From Actinomycetota bacterium (GTDB lineage Bacteria; Actinomycetota; Acidimicrobiia; IMCC26256; JACDBD01): a stretch of DNA of 5,548 nucleotides. Below are positions 1-4,789 of this stretch, in pieces. Within the stretch, counting starts at the first letter, position 1, and every line of letters begins with the position of its first letter. The notes under the pieces were generated by a model. That model was not told where the DNA came from, did no database searches, and saw only the letters and a program-made list of their open reading frames with translations. The position numbers were made by a program, and so were the translations under genes. The stretch covers positions 1 through 5,548 of the forward strand of contig JACDBD010000093.1 of assembly GCA_013695115.1 (NCBI GenBank). The letters are read 5' to 3'.

Positions 1-127
1 AGGTGGTCACGAGCACGCCCACCCCGACTGTCTCCATCCAGGTGCCGATGTTGGAGGTGAACGCACCCGCCCACAGCAACGCGAACTGCCGGTGCCGGAG
101 GGGGGCGAACGAGCGGGACAGGTTCAC
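1..127 (-). CDS. MFS transporter, N-terminal fragment (MFS_3/EntS-like)
   Basis: Only the first 42 residues lie in the window; the gene runs off the left edge. The minus strand reads from GTG at 127: a short cytoplasmic lead (VNLSRSFAPLRHRQF) enters the first membrane helix, which contains ALLWAGAFTSNIGTWM and then a second hydrophobic run (VGVGVLV). The pattern 'F.PLR...F..LW.g...S..GtWm' is characteristic of the major facilitator subgroup that includes the enterobactin exporter EntS (MFS_3), normally about 400-550 residues with 10-12 helices in the inner membrane. Export of a small molecule is the family role; the substrate cannot be inferred. The start is well fixed: an in-frame TGA lies seven codons upstream and no other start codon intervenes. 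The gene is divergent from the DUF2007 gene across 26 bp and probably shares its promoter region. There is no Shine-Dalgarno sequence. Confidence 0.8.
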   Translation of the reverse strand, partial: MNLSRSFAPLRHRQFALLWAGAFTSNIGTWMETVGVGVLVTT

Positions 128-136
128 GGCGCGATC

Positions 137-146
137 ACGGTACCGT
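137..146. promoter_or_regulatory. Palindromic shared -10 element for divergent genes
   Basis: The 10-bp sequence ACGGTACCGT is a perfect palindrome in the 26-bp gap between the divergent MFS and DUF2007 starts. Each strand reads TACCGT, a match to the actinobacterial -10 pattern TANNNT. On the plus strand it ends 7 nt before the GTG at 154; on the minus strand it ends 9 nt before the GTG at 127. These distances suit leaderless or nearly leaderless transcripts. No TTGACA-like -35 box is evident at 16-19 bp on either side. It could instead be a small operator site. The promoter reading is inference from position and symmetry. Confidence 0.45.
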
Positions 147-153
147 CACCGTC

Positions 154-408
154 GTGGCCCGCCCGCCCCGACCCGACGGCGAGATCGTCGAGCTCGTCAA
201 CCTGCCCACCCGACTCGAGGCCGACATGATCCTCGAGCTGCTGGCGACCAACGGGATCCGCGCCATGGCGAAGTACGGCGACGCCGACGGCTGGGCGCCG
301 CACTTCTCGCTGATCGACGGGTTCCGGGTCTGCGTCTTCGACGACGACCTCGATGCCGCCCGTCGCCTGCTCGATCCGGTCGAGGACCCCCTCCCCTCCG
401 AGAACTGA
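154..408 (+). CDS. DUF2007-type small protein
   Basis: This 84-residue cytoplasmic protein has the hallmarks of the DUF2007 family (putative prokaryotic signal-transducing protein): a first beta strand EIVELVNLPT (residues 10-19), a helix rich in acidic and aliphatic residues (EADMILELLATNGI, 22-35), a middle segment with a conserved-looking aromatic/glycine stretch, a strand GFRVCVF (56-62), and a final helix beginning DDDLDAARRLL (63-73). The two beta-alpha units suggest a ferredoxin-like, ACT-like fold. The biochemical role of the family is not established; small-molecule or protein binding is a guess. The GTG at 154 is preferred because it is followed directly by coding sequence with normal codon bias and preceded by a TACCGT element 7 nt away; no Shine-Dalgarno sequence is present. 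It lies 12 bp upstream of the hydrolase gene on the same strand, so the two are probably co-transcribed. Confidence 0.75.
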   Translation: MARPPRPDGEIVELVNLPTRLEADMILELLATNGIRAMAKYGDADGWAPHFSLIDGFRVCVFDDDLDAARRLLDPVEDPLPSEN

Positions 409-420
409 CCGAGACGACCG

Positions 421-1308
421 ATGGCGATGCGGTTCGACCCGGCGGCGCCGTACGACGTCGAGCACGAGGACGTCGTCTACGCGCGTCCCGACGGCTTCGA
501 GCTCCTGGCCCGGGTGTACCGCCCGGTCGGCGCACCCGCGGGCGATCGCCCCGCGCTCGTCGACGTGCACGGCGGCACCTGGCGCTACTTCGACCGCAAG
601 GTCGACGCCTATTACGACCGGGCGCTGGCGGCCTGCGGCATGGTCGTGGTCGCGCTTGACTTTCGCCAGGCGCCCGATCATCGCTGGCCGTCGGCGGCCG
701 AGGACGTTGCCGCCGGCGTGCGCTGGGTGAAGCGGAACGCCGCCGAGCTCGGCGCGAGCGACGGCGACGTCGGGCTGATCGGCGGTTCCAGCGGCGGCCA
801 CCTCGCGTTGGTCGTCGCCCTCCGGCCGGGCCCACCCGAGGGTGGTGTCGACGCGTCGGTGGCGTACGCGCTCGGGCTGTGGCCGATCGCAGCGCCGGAC
901 TGGCGCTACCGGTACGTGCTCGACCGGATCGCCAACCCGCGGCCGTCGAGCGAGCCACTCTTCGACCCTGATCGGCTGCGGCGGGCCCAGGAGGAGTTCT
1001 ACGGCGATGAGGCCACGATGAAAGCAGCGAGCGCGCTGCAGATAGTCGAGGACCGCGAGTTCGAGCGGCTCCCGCCGGTCTGGATCGCGCACGCCGAGCG
1101 AGACGAGAACGTGACCGTCGAGATGACCGAGCGCTTCGTCGACGCCTACCGCGCCGCCGACGGGCAGGTCGAGATGGTGTTGTTCCCGGGCGTCGGCCAC
1201 GGCTTTGCCAACATGGGCGGCGACGACGCCGACCACTGCATCGAGCACATGGTCGGGTTCATCGGCGCCCGCCTCGCTACTCGACCAGCGGTGTCTCCCG
1301 GGGAGTGA
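421..1308 (+). CDS. Alpha/beta-hydrolase (HSL/BD-FAE-type esterase)
   Basis: This 295-residue protein is a probable cytoplasmic carboxylesterase or related serine hydrolase. A complete set of catalytic elements is visible: the oxyanion-hole motif HGGTW at residues 50-54, the nucleophile elbow GSSGG at 122-126 (Ser124), the acid Asp228 in AERDENV and the base His260 in GVGHGF, in the order and spacing of the hormone-sensitive-lipase and BD-FAE branches of the fold. Asp80-Phe-Arg in ALDFRQAP, followed by WPSAAEDV, matches the conserved 'DYRLAPE..FPA...D' region of these families. There is no signal peptide. The residues between about 155 and 215 probably form a cap over the active site and set substrate choice, which cannot be predicted. 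The start is ATG at 421, 12 bp after the DUF2007 stop; a second ATG two codons later is possible. The last 32 bp overlap the 3' end of the convergent MDMPI-like gene. Confidence 0.85.
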   Translation: MAMRFDPAAPYDVEHEDVVYARPDGFELLARVYRPVGAPAGDRPALVDVHGGTWRYFDRKVDAYYDRALAACGMVVVALDFRQAPDHRWPSAAEDVAAGVRWVKRNAAELGASDGDVGLIGGSSGGHLALVVALRPGPPEGGVDASVAYALGLWPIAAPDWRYRYVLDRIANPRPSSEPLFDPDRLRRAQEEFYGDEATMKAASALQIVEDREFERLPPVWIAHAERDENVTVEMTERFVDAYRAADGQVEMVLFPGVGHGFANMGGDDADHCIEHMVGFIGARLATRPAVSPGE

Positions 1309-1936
1309 AGATCGCGAGCACCAGCCGCTCCGGCCGGGGGTCGCCCTCCCAGTCGTAGCCCCGCATCTGGTCGAGGCTGCGACGGCCGGTGTACGACCGG
1401 ACCAGCTCGAACCGACTCGTTCGCACGGTAGCAACCGGTTCGCCCTCACCGACGTTTGCCGTGCCCGCCTCGGACTCGAGGCGCAGCGGCTCGCTGCCGT
1501 CGAGCACCATCGCGCCCCATCGGAACGCGCCGTCGAGGGCGTCGGAGTCGCGCCCGCCGGGCGTGTCGAGCGCGCCCCGGATGTCCTGCTCGTGGGTGAC
1601 CGAGTCGGTGACCATCTGGCCCGCCGCGATCGGGGGGAAGTCCGGCATCGCCGCCTCGATCGCCGTCCCCTTCTCCTCCCACTCCTTCAGCAGCTCGTCG
1701 AAGGGGACGTCGCGCCGGTCGGTGACCTGCTTGCCGGTCCAGTCGTCGGTGGCGACCCCGCCGAGGTTGCCGGCGAGGACGTCCGCGCACACGCCGGTGA
1801 GGTGGGCGACGATGTCGCGGATCCGCCACTCCGGTGTCGCGGGGGCGACCGCGTTTACCTGGGCGTCGTCGAGGTCGCGCACGAGGTCGATGACCCGGCC
1901 TCGGAGGTCTCGATACTGCCGGGCGTAGTCGGTCAT
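1277..1936 (-). CDS. MDMPI/DinB-fold protein (mycothiol-dependent enzyme family)
   Basis: This 219-residue protein resembles the N-terminal domain of mycothiol-dependent maleylpyruvate isomerase and its many actinobacterial relatives (TIGR03083-type, DinB four-helix bundle). The signature is visible: the helix RDLRGRVIDLVRDLDD, the motif TPEWRIRDIVAHLTGV at residues 34-49 ('T..W.v.dvvaHl'), and DSVTHEQDIRGAL at 111-123. His45, Asp111 and His115 are the likely divalent-metal ligands; the second ligand is normally Glu. GGRDSDALDGAFRW follows, as in relatives. The protein is typical in size for MDMPI_N proteins with a short C-terminal region. Known family members transfer thiols or isomerise substrates with mycothiol, but the substrate here is unknown and true maleylpyruvate isomerase activity is unlikely to be inferable. 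Its ATG lies 4 bp after the sulfatase stop, so it is co-transcribed and probably translationally coupled; a weak purine run (CAGGG) inside the sulfatase tail may be its ribosome site. The stop is TAG at 1277-1279, inside the convergent hydrolase gene. Confidence 0.8.
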   Translation of the reverse strand: MTDYARQYRDLRGRVIDLVRDLDDAQVNAVAPATPEWRIRDIVAHLTGVCADVLAGNLGGVATDDWTGKQVTDRRDVPFDELLKEWEEKGTAIEAAMPDFPPIAAGQMVTDSVTHEQDIRGALDTPGGRDSDALDGAFRWGAMVLDGSEPLRLESEAGTANVGEGEPVATVRTSRFELVRSYTGRRSLDQMRGYDWEGDPRPERLVLAIFTPRETPLVE

Positions 1937-1940
1937 GGCA

Positions 1941-3473
1941 TCAACCCTGCTGTCGCGGCTGTGTCGGCGGCGGTCTCGAAGCGTATTCCCGGAACGTGCG
2001 CAGGTGATCGCCCACGGCCCGCTGGATCAGGTCGATGTAGACGAGCTTGCGGATCAGGTAGCTGTGCGTCTCCTTCGGGTCGAGGTAGAGGTTGAACAGC
2101 CGGCCGTACGGATACTGCTGCATGACGCCGGTGAAGCCGCCGGGGTTGACGACGTCGCGCTCGTCGTCGGAGATGGAGCTCAGCATGTACTTGTACTCAC
2201 CGACGCGCACAGCCGAGAAGTTCGAGGTGAGCCAGTAGAAGTGGAACTTGCGGTTCGATTCTCCGTCCGGCGCCACCAGGAACGAGGTCTGGTCGACCGC
2301 GTCGATGTAGCGGTCGTCCGGGATCAGGTCGGGGACGCCGGCGAGGCCGAGGATGGTCGCGAACAGGTCGAGCTGGGCGAAGATCCCGTCCGACACCCGG
2401 CCGGGTTCGATCGTGCCCGGCCACGAGAAGATGCCCGGGACGCGCACCCCGCCCTCCCAGGTGGAGCCCTTGGCGCAGCGGAACGGCGTGTAGGCGGCGT
2501 CGGGCCAGGTCTCCATCTCGGGCCCGTTGTCGGACGAGATGAACACGAGCGTGTGCTCGAGCTGGCCCGACTCCTCGAGTGCCCGCGTTAGCCGTCCCAC
2601 GATGTCGTCGAGCTCGATGATCGTGTCCTTGTAGGGGTGCTTGGCCGGTGAGCTCCCCCGGAACCGCTCGTGCGGGTAGTTGTCGAAATGGGCGCCGCGG
2701 GTGCAGTGGTAGAGGAACCACGGCTGGTCGCCCTCAGCCATCCGGTTGATGAAGTCGGTCGAGTACTCCGCCCACTTGTCGTCCAGCGTCGACAGGACCG
2801 GGATCGTCACCTCCTCGACGTTCTCCGCTTCCTCGCCCTTCGTGGCATGGACGAAGCACTTGTTGAACGGCTCGTTCCTGATCCAGTCGCTGCGCTCTTC
2901 GCTGTACACGACCTCGGGAAAGAAGTACGGGTCGCGCCACTCGGTGTACATGTCCGACACGCTGAGGAACCCGTAGAAGTCGTCGAAGCCCACGTTCTGG
3001 GGCTGCGACTCGATGTTCTCGCCCATGTGCCACTTGCCCACCGCCTGGGTGGCGTACCCGGCGTCGTTGAGCAGCTGCGCGAGCGTGACCTCACCCTCGA
3101 GCCCGCCGGGCATCCCGTACATCGGCGGGATCAGCAGCCCATGACGCATCGGGAGCCGTCCCGTCATGATCGACGCGCGCGACGGCGTGCACGACGGCTC
3201 CGAGTAGCACGAGGTGAGAACGAGACCGTCGCGGGCGAGCCGGTCGATGTTGGGTGTCGGCGCCCCCGCCATTGCGCCGCCGCCGTAGCAGCCGAAGTCG
3301 CCCCACCCGACGTCGTCCATGAGCACGATCAGGACGTTGGGCTTGCGCCCGGTGCGTTGCTCGAGCGCGGCCAACCGCGACCGGGCTTCGTTCGCCTGGT
3401 CGGCGTGTACGAATGCCGGCTCGCGATGGTCGGCGACCGGGTTGGTCGCGGCAGTGATCGGGTCGTGGGCCAC
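1941..3473 (-). CDS. Type I sulfatase (arylsulfatase A-like), cytoplasmic
   Basis: This 510-residue enzyme should hydrolyse a sulfate ester to alcohol plus sulfate. All landmarks of formylglycine sulfatases are present by comparison with arylsulfatase A: metal-binding Asp53-Asp54 in LIVLMDDVGWGDFG; CTPSR at 95-99, whose Cys95 is converted to formylglycine and whose Arg99 stabilises it; Lys147 and His149 in GKWHMG; His262 in TRGAHFDN; Asp315-Asn316 in SSDNGPE; and Lys335 in CAKGSTWEGGVRVPG. The C-terminal subdomain begins near residue 410 and includes the usual RLFNLYLDPKE stretch. The 45-residue N-terminus is polar and helical with no signal peptide or lipobox, pointing to a cytosolic enzyme. 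The start is GTG at 3473: an in-frame TGA lies at 3498-3500 with no start codon between, and there is no later ATG/GTG before the catalytic core. No formylglycine-generating enzyme is encoded here. It is the first gene of an operon with the MDMPI-like gene and divergent from the flavin reductase gene. Confidence 0.93.
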   Translation of the reverse strand: MAHDPITAATNPVADHREPAFVHADQANEARSRLAALEQRTGRKPNVLIVLMDDVGWGDFGCYGGGAMAGAPTPNIDRLARDGLVLTSCYSEPSCTPSRASIMTGRLPMRHGLLIPPMYGMPGGLEGEVTLAQLLNDAGYATQAVGKWHMGENIESQPQNVGFDDFYGFLSVSDMYTEWRDPYFFPEVVYSEERSDWIRNEPFNKCFVHATKGEEAENVEEVTIPVLSTLDDKWAEYSTDFINRMAEGDQPWFLYHCTRGAHFDNYPHERFRGSSPAKHPYKDTIIELDDIVGRLTRALEESGQLEHTLVFISSDNGPEMETWPDAAYTPFRCAKGSTWEGGVRVPGIFSWPGTIEPGRVSDGIFAQLDLFATILGLAGVPDLIPDDRYIDAVDQTSFLVAPDGESNRKFHFYWLTSNFSAVRVGEYKYMLSSISDDERDVVNPGGFTGVMQQYPYGRLFNLYLDPKETHSYLIRKLVYIDLIQRAVGDHLRTFREYASRPPPTQPRQQG

Positions 3474-3481
3474 GGGGGGAC

Positions 3482-3491
3482 GGTCTACCCT
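3482..3491. promoter_or_regulatory. Candidate overlapping divergent promoters
   Basis: The gap between the divergent sulfatase and flavin reductase starts is 26 bp. On the plus strand TACCCT (3486-3491) fits the -10 pattern TANNNT and ends 8 nt before the ATG at 3500. On the minus strand the partly overlapping TAGACC (3487 down to 3482) is a weaker match, lacking the final T, and ends 8 nt before the GTG at 3473. No -35 boxes or Shine-Dalgarno sequences are evident for either gene, so leaderless transcription is the simplest reading. The plus-strand element is the better supported of the two. Confidence 0.35.
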
Positions 3492-3499
3492 CGCCGGTC

Positions 3500-4045
3500 A
3501 TGCCGGTCCAGAACGGTCTCGTCGGTCCGTTCCCCGAAGGCGCCGATCCCGAGGAGCACGACAAGCTGCGCCGGCGCATCTTGTGGAAGATGCCGTCGGG
3601 CCTCTACGTTGTCGGATCCACCGACCGAGGCGATCGCCGCAACGGCATGACGCTCAACTGGGCGACGCAGCTGGGCTTCGACCCCAAGCTCCTCGGCATC
3701 GGCGTCGAGCAGGAGGCGTTCACCCACGAGCTCATCACCATCGGGGGTGTGTTCAGCCTCAACCTGCTCGACCGCGAAGACCGCGCCATCGTGCGCAAGT
3801 TCACCAAGCCGGTCGAGGTCGACCTGGGCGCCAAGACGCTCAACGGCTTCCCGTTCCACGACGGGAGGACCGGCGCGCCCGTCCTCGACCAGGCGGTCGC
3901 CTACCTCGACTGTGAGGTGCGCCAGTCGGTCGACACCGGCGGGCACACGCTCTTCATTGGCGAGATCGTCGACTGCGGCTTCCAGAAGGACGAGGAGACG
4001 CCCGTCCTCCGGATGGAGGACACCCGAATGAACTACGGCGGCTGA
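3500..4045 (+). CDS. Flavin reductase-like FMN-binding split-barrel protein
   Basis: This 181-residue protein matches the flavin reductase-like (PF01613-type) family. Visible landmarks are the N-terminal helix DKLRRRILWKMPSGLYVVGS (residues 21-40), the flavin-binding segment NGMTLNWATQLGFDPKLLGIGV (48-69, equivalent to 'n.mT.sw..qvS.dPpll.v.v'), FSLNLLDRE at 85-93, the loop bearing YLDCEV (135-140), the GGHTLFIGEIVDCG motif (147-160), and a terminal TRMNYGG. Family members are usually small soluble dimers that reduce FMN or FAD with NAD(P)H and hand the reduced flavin to a partner monooxygenase; others simply bind FMN or other flavins. No monooxygenase is encoded in the window. The length is typical. 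The ATG at 3500 has no Shine-Dalgarno sequence but a TACCCT element 8 nt upstream. Its ATG overlaps the TGA that closes the sulfatase frame upstream. A perfect inverted repeat begins within its last codons. Confidence 0.85.
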   Translation: MPVQNGLVGPFPEGADPEEHDKLRRRILWKMPSGLYVVGSTDRGDRRNGMTLNWATQLGFDPKLLGIGVEQEAFTHELITIGGVFSLNLLDREDRAIVRKFTKPVEVDLGAKTLNGFPFHDGRTGAPVLDQAVAYLDCEVRQSVDTGGHTLFIGEIVDCGFQKDEETPVLRMEDTRMNYGG

Positions 4046-4068
4046 CCCCGGACGGCCAGCCGCCGTAG
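4033..4068. terminator. Perfect 12-bp inverted repeat, likely bidirectional terminator
   Basis: The left arm CTACGGCGGCTG (4033-4044) and right arm CAGCCGCCGTAG (4057-4068) are exact reverse complements separated by a 12-nt loop. The left arm contains the last codons and the first two bases of the TGA stop of the flavin reductase gene; the right arm ends 21 bp from the stop of the convergent coiled-coil gene. There is no T-run on either side, as is often the case for hairpins between convergent genes in high-GC actinobacteria. Its position suggests that it ends or insulates transcription from both sides; this is inference. Confidence 0.6.
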
Positions 4069-4089
4069 CCGCGTGCTACTCCGCCCGCG

Positions 4090-4695
4090 TCAGGCGTTCT
4101 CGAGCTGGTTGAGCGCGTCGAGGAAGACGTTGTACTGGTCTTCGGCGCTGAGGCACCGGTCGTCGACGGCCTGGGCCTGCCCCGGATCCGGGTTGCCCGC
4201 GTTCAGGAAGTTGAGGATGAACTCGTACGCGGTGGTCGAGCACTGGTACAGGGCGTCGGCGGCGGTCGCGCCGTTTCCGAGCACCTCGTTGAGGGCCGCC
4301 GCGAACTCCTCGCTCTGGCCCGCTTGCTCCGAGAGCGACTCGTTCGTGGCCTCGAGCTCCGCGATCTCCTCGTTGGCCGCCTCGATCTCGGTTTGGGCGC
4401 TGTTGAGGTCCTTCTTGGCCGACGTGAGCTCCGTCTCGACCTTCTTCTTGTCGTCCTCGGCGCTGCCCTTCCCGAGGAAGCTGAAGACCCCGAACACGAG
4501 CGCGGCCACCGCCACGATCGCGCCGATGACGACCACGGGCGTCGGGAGCGTCATGCCGGCGCCGGGCTCCTTCGGTGGCTTGGGCGGCTTCGGCGTAGGT
4601 GCTGCCTGGGTGGCTGCCTCGGTCGGGCCGGCCTGGGTCGCGGGCGTCGCCTCGGTGGGGGCGCCGCCCGGTTGGGTCTTGTCGTCGTCGGCCAT
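4090..4695 (-). CDS. Single-pass membrane protein with long coiled coil, function unknown
   Basis: I do not recognise a named family for this 201-residue protein. Its architecture is clear. Residues 1-47 are a low-complexity cytoplasmic tail rich in Ala, Pro, Thr and acidic residues, ending in PKPPKPPKEPG. Residues 54-74 form one transmembrane helix (VVVIGAIVAVAALVFGVFSFL). Residues 86-125 follow an unbroken 3-4 hydrophobic repeat, predicting a coiled coil of about six heptads. A globular C-terminal part (about 128-201) contains two cysteines, Cys152 and Cys181, that could form a disulfide outside the cell. The charge pattern suggests N-in, C-out topology. The start is ATG at 4695, because AGGAG lies 6 nt upstream and the reading frame further upstream lacks protein-like composition. 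It converges with the flavin reductase gene and is divergent from the prenyltransferase gene. A scaffold or envelope-associated role is a guess. Confidence 0.8.
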   Translation of the reverse strand: MADDDKTQPGGAPTEATPATQAGPTEAATQAAPTPKPPKPPKEPGAGMTLPTPVVVIGAIVAVAALVFGVFSFLGKGSAEDDKKKVETELTSAKKDLNSAQTEIEAANEEIAELEATNESLSEQAGQSEEFAAALNEVLGNGATAADALYQCSTTAYEFILNFLNAGNPDPGQAQAVDDRCLSAEDQYNVFLDALNQLENA

Positions 4696-4701
4696 GATCC
4701 G

Positions 4702-4706
4702 CTCCT
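4702..4706 (-). promoter_or_regulatory. Strong Shine-Dalgarno for the coiled-coil gene
   Basis: On the minus strand AGGAG lies 6 nt before the ATG at 4695. It fixes that start over the longer open frame reaching back to 5076, and shows that this gene, unlike the divergent genes with starts at 127, 154, 3473, 3500 and 4790, has a leadered mRNA. Confidence 0.7.
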
Positions 4707-4777
4707 GCTCTGCCCGCTCGGTGGTGTGTGCGCGCATCCTGCCATAGGTCCGAGGCGAATGCGCCAGGGGGTACGGG

Positions 4778-4783
4778 TACGCT
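4778..4783 (+). promoter_or_regulatory. Candidate -10 element for the prenyltransferase gene
   Basis: TACGCT fits the actinobacterial -10 pattern TANNNT and ends 6 nt before the GTG at 4790, so transcription would begin at or next to the start codon. No Shine-Dalgarno sequence or clear -35 box is visible. The rest of the 94-bp gap (4696-4789) towards the divergent coiled-coil gene shows no other convincing site. Confidence 0.4.
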
Positions 4784-4789
4784 GCCCCG

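Noticed and set aside
1295..1305. Near-palindrome around CCCGGG in the convergent overlap as a terminator
   Set aside because: The repeat is imperfect, has no room for a loop and no T-run. It cannot be distinguished from chance in GC-rich DNA.
124..1449. A 441-codon open frame on the minus strand antisense to the hydrolase gene
   Set aside because: Its product is composed of Arg/Val/Asp/His-rich sequence with no recognisable motif, while the opposite strand carries a complete catalytic set. Long antisense frames are expected at this GC content.
1935..2591. Plus-strand 218-codon frame antisense to the sulfatase
   Set aside because: It is a Val/Arg/Glu-rich shadow frame over the well-supported sulfatase C-terminal half.
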